From positions 1 through 59,461 of the IMG/VR virus record IMGVR_UViG_3300035698_012567: DNA of 59,461 nt. One strand, given 5' to 3'. The position numbers and the translations under genes are program-made. The notes below the pieces were generated by a model. It did no database searches. It worked only from the letters and a program-made list of their open reading frames with translations, and was not told the origin of the DNA. This DNA is from a virus. Numbering within the stretch: position 1 is the first letter of the stretch; the number at the start of each line of letters is the position of its first letter. Below are positions 22,585 to 29,601 of this stretch, piece after piece.

Positions 22585-22899
22585 CTATCTTTTAGAGGAA
22601 GGATCCCATATATATGTCTGGTCTGTTTGTTCATGGAGATTAATAACCGTACCAAGTGCTAATGTAATGATGTGTTGTTCTACAAGGAAGTCAATCGTTT
22701 GGATAATTCCCATGAACTCTCCATCGTCACCACGATTACTACTCCCTCCATTAAACCAATAGTAATGGGATTCTCTATTGAGTATCTCATCAATGGAGAT
22801 AACATCAACCTCATTGACATTATCTAACGGAACAGCATCCGCAGTGTACGCTACCTTTCCTGTCCGCCTATCTATTAAATTCACTGTGAATAATCTCAT
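22585..22899 (-). CDS. Hypothetical protein with possible degenerate ALGT box
   Basis: 104 residues, soluble alpha/beta. Toward the C-terminus, EQHIITLALGTVINLHEQ has ALGT in a hydrophobic-helix context but lacks the glutamine and K-E pair, so it may be chance. SD AGGAGGTG is strong. Confidence 0.6.
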   Translation of the reverse strand: MRLFTVNLIDRRTGKVAYTADAVPLDNVNEVDVISIDEILNRESHYYWFNGGSSNRGDDGEFMGIIQTIDFLVEQHIITLALGTVINLHEQTDQTYIWDPSSKR

Positions 22900-22912
22900 A
22901 TCACCTCCTCTT

Positions 22913-23227
22913 TTATAGTAGGTTCATGGAATCTTTTATCGCTTGCTGACGTTTCACTGCTTTGATTGTTGCCTTCATAATCTCCACTTCATTGTAAGCC
23001 TGAATCGAATCAGCCTCATAACGTAACCGAGCCTGCTTGGCGATAGGTGCTTGATCGATCGGTAGGTCATTGGTTGGCCAATACCTCATTGAAGTAGTTA
23101 TCTCACCTTCCAACCTCTCGATTGTTTGATATGCCTGACTCACAGTGATGAGGGAAACTATAATCGCAATGGCTGAGATGCCAATAGACGTTGTGGATAG
23201 TATCTTAGACCAGTCTCTATTCTTCAT
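22913..23227 (-). CDS. Membrane-anchored coiled-coil protein
   Basis: 104 residues from the ATG with SD GGAGTG; the longer reading has a poor start. One helix (about 10-34, hydrophobic) then a charged helical domain ending K-A-T-I-K-A-V-K-R-Q-Q-A-I-K. The layout suits a membrane-anchored coiled coil with a cytoplasmic or periplasmic stalk. Confidence 0.6.
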   Translation of the reverse strand: MKNRDWSKILSTTSIGISAIAIIVSLITVSQAYQTIERLEGEITTSMRYWPTNDLPIDQAPIAKQARLRYEADSIQAYNEVEIMKATIKAVKRQQAIKDSMNLL

Positions 23228-23387
23228 CCCGGTCACTCCATTCCGGATCAAGTAAGAGAAAGATGAGACATGATACTGTTACACCTTCAGGTAGAGTGTA
23301 ACCGAATGTCCACGATGTTATCATACCACAACCGAGAGCTATACACGTCCAGAATAACTTATGTCCTTCTATGTTAGGGGCTTTCAT
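23217..23387 (-). CDS. Small membrane protein (56 aa)
   Basis: MKAPNIEGHKLFWTCIALGC onward; two hydrophobic stretches and an acidic end (PEWSDRDEE). SD AAGGAGG. It overlaps the next gene by 11 bases and the previous one by 4, so the row is tightly coupled. Confidence 0.65.
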   Translation of the reverse strand: MKAPNIEGHKLFWTCIALGCGMITSWTFGYTLPEGVTVSCLIFLLLDPEWSDRDEE

Positions 23388-23518
23388 TCTTCCTCCTTAA
23401 ACAACTTAAGGATGTCTTGAACTGCTTTGTCTCTCCTATCTGCTTCGGAGTCACTCTCAACATTCCACCACCTTCTCAGTATGCTTAACACCGCACACTG
23501 TTGTTCATAATCGTTCAT
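23384..23518 (-). CDS. Small helical protein (44 aa)
   Basis: MNDYEQQCAVLSILRRWWNV onward; 44 residues, helical and acidic at the end. ATG-A overlap with the next gene and a 14-base overlap with the previous one. Function unknown. Confidence 0.6.
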   Translation of the reverse strand: MNDYEQQCAVLSILRRWWNVESDSEADRRDKAVQDILKLFKEEE

Positions 23519-23738
23519 ATTTTAACCTACCAACTGTATAAGATAGTGCGCCATACTCCCTCTTTCCATGTAAGAAGATCATATAGGCCAAGGCGTCTGC
23601 AACGGTCCATATGTGTTCTCTTTTTCCATTGTCATTCATCACTATCATGTTTATAGGTAAGCCCATCTCTCTTGCATAGCACCAGGCGTCTAACACTCTG
23701 ATGGATTTTTCTGTTCCATCTGCTACCGAGAGGCTCAT
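23505..23738 (-). CDS. Hypothetical protein (77 aa)
   Basis: 77 residues, soluble, with H-I-W-T-V-A-D-A-L-A-Y-M-I-F-L and a C-terminal basic strand. ATG-A overlap with the upstream gene. No family recognised. Confidence 0.6.
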   Translation of the reverse strand: MSLSVADGTEKSIRVLDAWCYAREMGLPINMIVMNDNGKREHIWTVADALAYMIFLHGKREYGALSYTVGRLKYERL

Positions 23739-24148
23739 CTCCGATCCTTTCTTTTGAAGAGCACCTTTATGATTGTATCGAGCATAGTCGTACTCTCTTG
23801 GCTGTCATGAATACGACTCTTGATCTCTTTCATCTCTGTCCAGAAGTAATTGGTGTAACCTTCATCGCCCATAAGATAGTTAACCCACTCCCGTCTAATC
23901 TCTCCGTCATTCATATAGACGAAGATAGCTCGGAGGGTATTAATATGTTGGAAGTCGTAGCGGAGTGTCATAAGGAACGCACTCACGCACCGTGCTTCGA
24001 CCTCATTGAACTCCCTACCTCTCAAAGCAAGAGGCAGACCATAACATAACTGGTCATAGACCTTGACCGCAGATGAGGACTTTTGTTTACTAACGAAGTC
24101 TTTCTCGTCTCCGAAGATATGTTTCTCAACAAGAGATTCATCATTCAT
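23735..24148 (-). CDS. Hypothetical protein (137 aa)
   Basis: 137 residues, soluble and helical; no catalytic motif. It contains a conserved-looking core, A-R-C-V-S-A-F-L-M-T-L-R-Y-D-F. The C-terminus is basic (KVLFKRKDRR). Coupled to the next gene by ATG-A overlap. Confidence 0.6.
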   Translation of the reverse strand: MNDESLVEKHIFGDEKDFVSKQKSSSAVKVYDQLCYGLPLALRGREFNEVEARCVSAFLMTLRYDFQHINTLRAIFVYMNDGEIRREWVNYLMGDEGYTNYFWTEMKEIKSRIHDSQESTTMLDTIIKVLFKRKDRR

Positions 24149-24164
24149 TAGAGGTGTCTCCTTT

Positions 24165-24347
24165 CTACGGGAGCAGATTCTCCGCTAGCATACATATTAA
24201 GTTAGAATGTGCAAGTGCTATCTCGTTCATTGTGTCCAGTTTCTCAACTAGGTAACCTAAACGGATAGCTATGAACAGGAGACTCCCAGCCATGATCATT
24301 TTCAAGACCATATTCACCTGGTCATTGTACTCTTCGTACCTTTTCAC
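24165..24347 (-). CDS. Small membrane protein (60 aa)
   Basis: 60 residues with one hydrophobic helix (about 13-34) and a helical tail. It overlaps the C-terminus of the methyltransferase-like gene by 26 bases. Function unknown. Confidence 0.6.
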   Translation of the reverse strand: MKRYEEYNDQVNMVLKMIMAGSLLFIAIRLGYLVEKLDTMNEIALAHSNLICMLAENLLP

Positions 24348-24903
24348 TTGGTGACTCCTTCTGCATGATTATATCCCAGTAGACTTCATCTTCATCGTCT
24401 TCGTCTTCGCAAATGAGTTCTGGATCTTTTTCCAATCGTTCTGTTTTCTCCCATACAATCCCATAACCTTTCTCTTTAAGACGTTGCTGTATAGATCGAA
24501 CAAGGTGATAGTCGTCCTGCAACCTTACCTTACCTCCTGGAAGCAATGCCCTATCAATGTTATCTGTGATGGCATCCTTCCAATTATCATTGAATGTTAA
24601 TGGAGACAATAAAGAGCTGACGTTGATGAACTGCACAGGAGGTAAGGTCAACTTTTCACATAGATCACCTTCAATGTATTCTTTTTCCTTTACATGAGGA
24701 TAACCTTTTTGTCGAGTAAAGAAAGGATCCATCGGTGAAGAGATATCTACTATTGTCAGTCCATCACAGAAAGGAGCTTCGGTTCCCCCGAAGTCGTATC
24801 CTGTATTCTCTTTAGGAAGAGCACTTTGAAAGGCCTGACCATATTCTTCAGGGAAGGTTTTAGTAAGCCATCCTAGTAAGTACTCAGAATCTTGGCAAGT
24901 CAT
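24322..24903 (-). CDS. Possible degenerate SAM-methyltransferase-like protein
   Basis: 193 residues. The order G-L-T-I-V-D-I-S-S, E-G-D-L-C, INVSSLLSPL and RALLPGGKVRL resembles motifs I, II, IV and the post-IV A-L-x-P-G-G of class I methyltransferases. The glycine-rich SAM loop is not evident, so it may be inactive. The C-terminus is acidic (CEDEDDEDEVYWD). It follows an operator-bearing promoter at 24976. Confidence 0.4.
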   Translation of the reverse strand: MTCQDSEYLLGWLTKTFPEEYGQAFQSALPKENTGYDFGGTEAPFCDGLTIVDISSPMDPFFTRQKGYPHVKEKEYIEGDLCEKLTLPPVQFINVSSLLSPLTFNDNWKDAITDNIDRALLPGGKVRLQDDYHLVRSIQQRLKEKGYGIVWEKTERLEKDPELICEDEDDEDEVYWDIIMQKESPSEKVRRVQ

Positions 24904-24975
24904 TAGAGGTAACTCCTTTCGTTATAATACTCTCATTCCAGCCTACCATTGCTGATAGACTGAGTGAAAGTACAA

Positions 24976-25046
24976 TGTATAAGTCGTTAGTATACAACAA
25001 CGGTCAATCACATACAGCCAACGTAACTCGTTGTAGTTAAACAACG
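24976..25046 (-). promoter_or_regulatory. Promoter with CGTTG-N8-CAACG operators
   Basis: Minus-strand GACCGT and TATACA are 18 bases apart (24976-25005). Between them lies an inverted repeat, CGTTG-N8-CAACG, weakened in this copy. A perfect second copy lies at 25029-25046. Both are preceded by TTGAC. The same promoter and operator, with matching flanks, occurs at 25553. This looks like one repressor acting on two small-membrane-protein units. Confidence 0.6.
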
Positions 25047-25069
25047 GTCAAGTAGCACAGTACACGGCC

Positions 25070-25297
25070 TTACTGAGTCGACCAAACAAAAATACTGATG
25101 ATCCCGGCAATGACAATACCTGCAATGATGATATTGTTGTCTGTTGTTTTAGGTTTAGGTGTTTCCTGTTTCGCATACCCTAATTGAATTGCTATTCGTT
25201 TAATCCAACCATAAATGATTGCAGAGAAAACGATTAACACACCTACGAGGATGTTTAGGATGATTAATAGTATAGCTGTCTCTTGAAAAATTGTCAT
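25070..25297 (-). CDS. Two-helix membrane protein (75 aa)
   Basis: Membrane segments at about 5-31 and 54-72, with a basic, proline-containing loop (KRIAIQLGYAKQETPKPKTT). SD AGGAG. A related layout is seen in the next gene upstream (L-K/W-R-I-A followed by G-Y), so the pair may be distant paralogues. Confidence 0.65.
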   Translation of the reverse strand: MTIFQETAILLIILNILVGVLIVFSAIIYGWIKRIAIQLGYAKQETPKPKTTDNNIIIAGIVIAGIISIFVWSTQ

Positions 25298-25306
25298 AAC
25301 TCCCTC

Positions 25307-25513
25307 CTATTTATCTACATTGAGAGAGTCGTCAATGGTGTCTGAAGGATCTTCATATCCATTCAGAGAAGCAATACGTTTGAGCCACGTACGTATATTC
25401 CATAGCAAGGCTATTGGAATTATGTACATTATGGCGTAACTTATTGCCACTGTTCCTGGTACATAATCTTGGATCACTAGGTATCTCCTTATATTATATG
25501 TTAATACTCTCAT
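25307..25513 (-). CDS. Small membrane protein (68 aa)
   Basis: One or two hydrophobic segments (about 20-40) followed by W-L-K-R-I-A-S-L-N-G-Y-E, comparable with W-I-K-R-I-A-I-Q-L-G-Y-A in the neighbouring protein. It starts just after the operator-bearing promoter at 25553. Confidence 0.6.
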   Translation of the reverse strand: MRVLTYNIRRYLVIQDYVPGTVAISYAIMYIIPIALLWNIRTWLKRIASLNGYEDPSDTIDDSLNVDK

Positions 25514-25552
25514 TCCAGCCCTCCATATAGAAGAGCTGAGTGGAAGTATTAA

Positions 25553-25584
25553 TGTATAAGTCGTTGCATACTAACAACGGTCAA
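25553..25584 (-). promoter_or_regulatory. Promoter with CGTTG-N8-CAACG operator
   Basis: GACCGT-N18-TATACA on the minus strand; the perfect inverted repeat CGTTG-N8-CAACG (25562-25579) covers the spacer. The flanks match the copy at 24976, so the region was duplicated. Confidence 0.6.
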
Positions 25585-25651
25585 TACTACAACCCTCCCC
25601 TCTTGAGTGAAGATGCTTGCACTTTCTTGTAAAAATATGTAGGAATTTTCA

Positions 25652-25680
25652 ATTATATCCCTTTTGTATTATTCTAACAA
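25652..25680 (-). promoter_or_regulatory. Promoter TTGTTA-N17-TATAAT
   Basis: Minus-strand sigma70-like boxes with 17-base spacing, upstream of the operator-bearing promoter at 25553. It could give basal transcription of the same genes. Confidence 0.5.
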
Positions 25681-25727
25681 AACGGGACACTTTATCCCCA
25701 CACGAAAACGCTAATGTTCTAATACAT

Positions 25728-25813
25728 CATGATTTCCACGAATCTTCCGGGAGCATGGAACCGAGTAAGTAAACATGATTTCCACGTATCTTCCGGGAGC
25801 ATGGTCCCGAGTA
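25728..25813. repeat. Two tandem 46 bp repeats
   Basis: CATGATTTCCACG, one variable base, ATCTTCCGGGAGCATGG, two variable bases, CCGAGTA occurs at 25728 and again at 25774. Each copy holds a small CGG/CCG hairpin, longer in the second (CGGGA/TCCCG). It lies just 3' of the gene at 25814 on the minus strand, so it may serve as a terminator or processing site. Confidence 0.6.
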
Positions 25814-26032
25814 CTACACTGGGTAGTTCTTTCCTACTTTTGCAACAATGGTCAATACCGTTTTTGTGTCCGACACAACTAATCCGAAATTACGTGCGGT
25901 GAAGTTACGATCCGTGGAGATTGATATCACCTCTGCATTCGTTTCATTGATCCATGCTTCAGCTACCTGCGCCGCACTCTTCTCTCTGAAGTTACTCCCA
26001 AACGTGTCTGTGAACGTCATAACTCTTATCAT
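25814..26032 (-). CDS. Hypothetical protein (72 aa)
   Basis: 72 residues, soluble, compact alpha/beta (MIRVMTFTDTFGSNFREKSA, then S-T-D-R-N-F-T). It resembles small phage proteins in which a helix A-x-x-V-A-E-A-W-I is followed by two strands. It lies between two stem-loop or repeat regions; no promoter of its own was recognised. Confidence 0.6.
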   Translation of the reverse strand: MIRVMTFTDTFGSNFREKSAAQVAEAWINETNAEVISISTDRNFTARNFGLVVSDTKTVLTIVAKVGKNYPV

Positions 26033-26051
26033 TTGTTCTCCTAAACTAAAC

Positions 26052-26192
26052 GAAGGCGGGCGTCATTATTCGCCCGCCTTCTTCTGCGGAAAGGAGTAAG
26101 CAGTGTCCACGTGTTAAGACACTACATTTTACGAGGGAGGACTTTCCCACACGTCCTCCCTCTACGACGGAGCGCCTGACTATCGCGCTCCG
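26052..26192. other. Array of four stem-loops downstream of an LRV gene
   Basis: Hairpins GAAGGCGGGCG/CGCCCGCCTTC (26052-26081), AGTGTC/GACACT (26102-26123), GAGGGAGGAC/GTCCTCCCTC (26133-26162) and CGGAGCGC/GCGCTCCG (26168-26192). As at 17909, the array lies directly 3' of one of the three strongly expressed LRV genes. Confidence 0.6.
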
Positions 26193-26201
26193 CTTATCTG
26201 T

Positions 26202-26591
26202 CTATGCAATGATCTGCGAACGGATGAACTTGATGACATCCTCTTCGCCGTCGAATTGATCGGCTCGATCATCATCGCTCTCTACGAAGGCTACGATGGC
26301 TTTCTTCGGTGTCTTCGCATTCATCAGAATCTCTCGCAGAACGTCAACGTCTGTCTCCCAGCTAAGGAGATCGCCAAGAATCTTCGTCGGCGTATTCTCG
26401 TTGCCCGCGACAGCCATCCGGACGACGGCAGAAGGATCCTGCGACAGGTCCTTGATACATTGTATGCGCTCTGCATTGTAGATCTGCGGAGTCTTGCTAC
26501 CTTTCGATGTCTTCTTCGTTGTCCGCAGAGCGGCTTTCAACGATCCCATCGCTTCGTCTGTGTTTGGGCGGTCTTCATTGTTGTCGGACAT
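26202..26591 (-). CDS. LRV/HEAT-like repeat protein, strongly expressed type (2 of 3)
   Basis: 129 residues. After an acidic N-terminus comes G-S-L-K-A-A-L-R-T-T-K-K, then repeats VRMAVAGNENTPTKILGDLL and L-R-E-I-L-M-N-A-K-T-P-K-K-A-I, ending ADQFDGEEDVIKFIRSQ. It aligns with the genes at 18295 and 27220. Codon use is markedly GC-rich compared with its neighbours, which suggests selection for high expression. It has its own promoter at 26682. The S-L-K-x-A-L segment may be a distant version of the ALGT box. Confidence 0.82.
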   Translation of the reverse strand: MSDNNEDRPNTDEAMGSLKAALRTTKKTSKGSKTPQIYNAERIQCIKDLSQDPSAVVRMAVAGNENTPTKILGDLLSWETDVDVLREILMNAKTPKKAIVAFVESDDDRADQFDGEEDVIKFIRSQIIA

Positions 26592-26681
26592 AATATGTCC
26601 TTCCTTTTAGAGGTGTTTTGAAACTTGGAACATGATAAACGTCTAACGTATTGTTTATAGATATAATTCTCTCTTATGATT

Positions 26682-26710
26682 ATTATACACTTATTATAAT
26701 CAATAAGTTC
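26682..26710 (-). promoter_or_regulatory. Promoter GAACTT-N17-TATAAT
   Basis: Minus-strand GAACTT and TATAAT 17 bases apart; 91 bases before the ATG of the LRV gene. Confidence 0.8.
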
Positions 26711-26824
26711 AAATTATATTATTTATTTTTGGTGAGTCATCTCACTTATTCTCCTTTAGTCTACCCGGATCGGCCCAGCACCCCTTACTGAAAAACTTCC
26801 TACGGCTTCTTTTCTCTGGTCATG

Positions 26825-26959
26825 TCAAACCTTTCTTGATTCGCCTGGTCTCGTCAATGGGCCTATCTTCACCTTCTGTCTCAAGCGAAGCGCTATCAAC
26901 ATTAGAGTGATTGCCTTCAATGCTCCTCTGATCTTCCTAGAGTCACCCAAGTTGTCCAT
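26825..26959 (-). CDS. Small basic protein (44 aa)
   Basis: MDNLGDSRKIRGALKAITLM onward, 44 residues from an ATG with SD GGAGGA; a longer in-frame reading overlaps the upstream gene. It has one short hydrophobic stretch and a basic tail. Function unknown. Confidence 0.5.
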   Translation of the reverse strand: MDNLGDSRKIRGALKAITLMLIALRLRQKVKIGPLTRPGESRKV

Positions 26960-26972
26960 AGATCCTCCTTCC

Positions 26973-27158
26973 TTAACTGTAGTCGTAACCTTTACAGCCA
27001 ATGTTCTGACAGAATTGTTCCCATCCACAGACTTCAATCTGTTTCTGGGCATTGTCTGGGTCAGTCTCTAACTCTTTGCACATCTTCTCATGTATGCCAT
27101 CACATCTCTTTTTGATCAGTTCGACTTGATTATCTGTGAGATCTTTTTTCCACATCAT
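26973..27158 (-). CDS. Small cysteine-containing protein (61 aa)
   Basis: 61 residues, helical, with C-D-G, C-K-E, C-G-W and C-Q-N-I-G-C-K-G. The last pair could form a metal site. SD AGGAG. It is co-directional between two LRV genes. Confidence 0.6.
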   Translation of the reverse strand: MMWKKDLTDNQVELIKKRCDGIHEKMCKELETDPDNAQKQIEVCGWEQFCQNIGCKGYDYS

Positions 27159-27174
27159 CGATCCTCCTTAGTAT

Positions 27175-27204
27175 AAGAAACAAGATGATCTTCCTATGAT
27201 CATC
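27175..27204 (-). terminator. Intrinsic terminator after an LRV gene
   Basis: Stem GATGATC/GATCATC with a 7-base loop, minus-strand tail TTGTTTCTT. It lies just after the stop of the gene at 27220. Confidence 0.7.
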
Positions 27205-27219
27205 TCATCTCCAATCATC

Positions 27220-27576
27220 TTAGACATTTAGAGTCGAGCGAATGTAACTGATCAACTCAGCATCGTCAGAGAACTGATCTACTCTTGAGCTTGCACAGAA
27301 GTCAGCTAGCTGCTTCTTTGGTAGACTGACATGAGTCAAGATAGCTCTCAACGTATCGCTATCTGTTTCTACCTCGATACGTGTCTTGAGAACGCCTACA
27401 GCGCAACATTCACTTTCGACGACTGCTCGACGAACTGATACATCCTCATGACTTGACATCTCGCCAACGTGTAGCTGACGTTGCTTGTTGTACCAACTCG
27501 CATTCTTTGTCGAGTTGTTCTTCTTGTTCTTCGAGCCAGCTGCTAAAGCTGTCTTGAGCTCTGACATAGAATTCAT
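27220..27576 (-). CDS. LRV/HEAT-like repeat protein, strongly expressed type (3 of 3)
   Basis: 118 residues. S-E-L-K-T-A-L-A-A-G, a K/N-rich stretch, then SVRRAVVESECCAVGVLKTR and L-R-A-I-L-T-H-V-S-L-P-K-K, ending VDQFSDDAELISYIRS. It is a paralogue of 18295 and 26202, with the second repeat conserved best. Two tandem promoters (27644 and 27740) precede it, the strongest such arrangement in the window. Confidence 0.82.
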   Translation of the reverse strand: MNSMSELKTALAAGSKNKKNNSTKNASWYNKQRQLHVGEMSSHEDVSVRRAVVESECCAVGVLKTRIEVETDSDTLRAILTHVSLPKKQLADFCASSRVDQFSDDAELISYIRSTLNV

Positions 27577-27643
27577 ACTATGTCCTTTCGATTAAGATGT
27601 TATGAAATATAAGATACAATGTTTACATTTTCTCTCTATGTTT

Positions 27644-27672
27644 ATTATACATATTAAATACATCATACGTTC
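27644..27672 (-). promoter_or_regulatory. Promoter GAACGT-N17-TATAAT (proximal)
   Basis: Minus-strand boxes 17 bases apart, 68 bases before the ATG of the LRV gene. About 20 bases around the -10 (TCTCTCTATGTTTATTATAC on the plus strand) are repeated exactly at the distal promoter. Confidence 0.78.
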
Positions 27673-27739
27673 ATATTATAATATGTTATTTTAATATGTT
27701 CTACATATTAAATGTTCTACATATTTTCTCTCTATGTTT

Positions 27740-27768
27740 ATTATACATTTATATTTTAACATACGTTC
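27740..27768 (-). promoter_or_regulatory. Promoter GAACGT-N17-TATAAT (distal copy)
   Basis: A duplicate of the promoter at 27644, 96 bases further upstream, with identical boxes and spacing. Confidence 0.75.
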
Positions 27769-28306
27769 AAAATTTCTTATGTTATTTTATATTAAACTAC
27801 CCCACCCCGGGGCGAAATGAATACAATACTCTACTATTACCACTAGACACCCAGGGGGTAATTTAACTTGCGAGCAAAATTTTTGAATTTGACCTTTTGC
27901 TGGCAAATGTCACCAGTAATGTTTATATTAAAATTTCAACACACTTATCGCGACAATCGCGATAAGTTGCAATGTGCCATCCCGGGGACATCACTGATCG
28001 CAAAAGGTTTAAAATCGCGATTACTTATTTAACTTTTTTAATTAAAAAAGTATTCGCGATTACTTTAGTATAATTAAAATAATAGATGACTGGTAGCGAT
28101 GCACCGACCCCACCCAAGACGGTGGACGGTAAATAGTAGACCATAAAATTGCAAAACCGGGTCGTTTAGTAGTAATGACTTAAGCGGCAAAAATAGTATA
28201 GATTGTAGGTATGGATATGCCGCGTGTTAATGGCTTTTTAAGGAAGGAAACCCGCGAATAGAAGGGGGAACAGCGCCAAAGATGTTAAAGTCGGGAGAAT
28301 CTGTGC
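27769..28306. other. AT-rich gene-free region with GC-core palindromes
   Basis: No supported gene on either strand. It contains a perfect palindrome with 11 bp arms (ACTTATCGCGA/TCGCGATAAGT, 27950-27974), two direct copies of ATCGCGATTACTT or TTCGCGATTACTT (near 28014 and 28054), and an A/T-run inverted repeat, AACTTTTTTAATTAAAAAAGT. Repeated GCGA cores in AT-rich DNA, between promoters and a gene array, suggest a replication origin, a regulator-binding region or a packaging site. Confidence 0.5.
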
Positions 28307-28542
28307 TTAGTGGCTTTGTTCTTTCTTAGCCCACCATAGTAAAGTATTGATACGTGAGCTAAGGATTGTAGGGTTACCGAGAGAGTCGGGAATTAAGAGA
28401 ACGCAGTCGCAATGTTTGCAGAGGTATTGGTAGAATACGAAGGATAGTTGAAGGTTACTGTATTCAGAGATGATTTTCCAGGTAGAAAAGTTTCGGGTAG
28501 AGTATTGAGGACTATTTGGATTTTGATTTCGTTCTTAGTCAT
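28307..28542 (-). pseudogene. ALGT-box gene with a frameshift
   Basis: The ATG opens MTKNEIKIQIVLNTLPETF, clearly an ALGT box with N for G. This frame stops at 28393. The other frame continues as FSTWKIISEYSNLQLSFVFY and ends ILSSRINTLLWWAKKEQSH at 28307, which resembles the family. A one-base shift near 28485 would join them. It is the last member of the tandem array, and decay at the array end is plausible. Confidence 0.6.
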
Positions 28543-28576
28543 AATGGTAGGTGACGTTCAAAGAAACGGAGAGAAT

Positions 28577-28813
28577 CTATATCTTCTGTAATGACTGCCG
28601 TGAGTGCACGGTAGTCGGTGAAAGTGTGGGTGCGGGTGTGGGTGTAACGGGGTTGTAATAAATTGCGTTGAGAATATTACTTAAATTTTTAGGTAGGTTA
28701 TTGAAAAGGAATTCAATGATTTCGACGTTGCATGTTCGGTGGGCGAGTATAACGAACTGTTTATGGGAGAAGGTTCCTAATGCCATTTGTGCTTTGACTT
28801 CGTTAAGAGTCAT
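28577..28813 (-). CDS. ALGT-box protein, tandem array member
   Basis: 78 residues from the ATG overlapping the preceding stop; MTLNEVKAQMALGTFSHKQF is a canonical ALGT box. The body is helical (I-I-E-F-L-F-N-N-L). The C-terminus is low-complexity (TPTPAPTLSP), from a GTGTGGGTG repeat, and may be recently altered. An in-frame start 27 bases upstream is less likely. Confidence 0.7.
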   Translation of the reverse strand: MTLNEVKAQMALGTFSHKQFVILAHRTCNVEIIEFLFNNLPKNLSNILNAIYYNPVTPTPAPTLSPTTVHSRQSLQKI

Positions 28814-29057
28814 GTTTGGATTCCATTGCATTAAGTGCACGTAAACGTGAATAGGATGCGCCTTGACACATACCTACTAAAATTAGGGTGTCGGTGCTCG
28901 CGTACCCAATTTCGTCCATATTTGCCATTTCTCTTGCGTATTGTAGAATAGCCTTTAAGAGTGTGCGATTAGTGCTTCTATGGATTTCGTCAATTAAACC
29001 TTCGTTTATTCGAAGTGTCCCTAATGCTATTTGGGTATGAATTTCTTTATCAGTCAT
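28803..29057 (-). CDS. ALGT-box protein, tandem array member
   Basis: 84 residues: MTDKEIHTQIALGTLRINEG then helices and a C-terminal repeat (TLILVGMCQGASYSRLRALN). Its ATG overlaps the stop of the previous gene (ATGA). A longer reading starting at 29126 is rejected because it would cover the preceding gene's end. Confidence 0.75.
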   Translation of the reverse strand: MTDKEIHTQIALGTLRINEGLIDEIHRSTNRTLLKAILQYAREMANMDEIGYASTDTLILVGMCQGASYSRLRALNAMESKHDS

Positions 29058-29335
29058 GATATATGGATACTTGTATTTGCCTGCCTGAGCACCTGTACTA
29101 TTCTTTCTCCAACTTCCGTACGACACTTTTGAGCTATTAGGCGCCTGTTTTGAAAGCGTATCCGCGCTTTATTGTTTACGTGCCGTGTCCATCCTTTAGG
29201 ATCGTGGGACTTGCAATAGGCGTCGATCATAAAGAGTACTTTTATATTTGTTTCAGCATAAATTACATCGAGTAGGTGCCCATCTATCTTTAATGTTCTG
29301 AGAGCCATTTGTGCACGTAGTTCATTTGATGACAT
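29054..29335 (-). CDS. ALGT-box protein, tandem array member
   Basis: 93 residues: MSSNELRAQMALRTLKIDGH, with R replacing G. The C-terminal half is basic (KARIRFQNRRLIAQKCR). The start overlaps the previous stop as TAATG. The M-S-S-N-E-x-R-x-Q start recurs in the C-terminal box of the gene at 36505. Confidence 0.75.
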   Translation of the reverse strand: MSSNELRAQMALRTLKIDGHLLDVIYAETNIKVLFMIDAYCKSHDPKGWTRHVNNKARIRFQNRRLIAQKCRTEVGERIVQVLRQANTSIHIS

Positions 29336-29601
29336 TACCGCCCCCATTGTATATGCTTTGCTAATGCTTGCTTGATGGGTAGAGGAGTATCACTATTATT
29401 GATAAATGCACTAACTACCATTGAGTATCCGTGCCACGGTTGGCGTTCTTCATGTATTTCAGAGTCTTTAAATATTTCATAAAGTTCTTCTATATTTTCT
29501 TTTTCTTCCGCATTTATTACTAGTCTTTGTAAGCATTCACATACCTGTTGTAGAGGTAGTGTACCTAATGCTAACTGTATTTGTATTTCTTTGTTAGTCA
29601 T
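29335..29601 (-). CDS. ALGT-box protein, tandem array member
   Basis: 88 residues: MTNKEIQIQLALGTLPLQQV, helices (LQRLVINAEEKENIEELYEI), then a repeat-like end V-S-A-F-I-N-N-S-D-T-P-L-P-I-K-Q-A-L. So the box and one N-x-x-T-P repeat occur in one short protein. It overlaps the previous gene by 8 bases. Confidence 0.78.
   Translation of the reverse strand: MTNKEIQIQLALGTLPLQQVCECLQRLVINAEEKENIEELYEIFKDSEIHEERQPWHGYSMVVSAFINNSDTPLPIKQALAKHIQWGR

Noticed and set aside
22585-22899. ALGT segment of the 104-residue protein as a true box
   Set aside because: ALGT is present but the K/N-E and Q positions are missing. It is kept as a possible degenerate case only.
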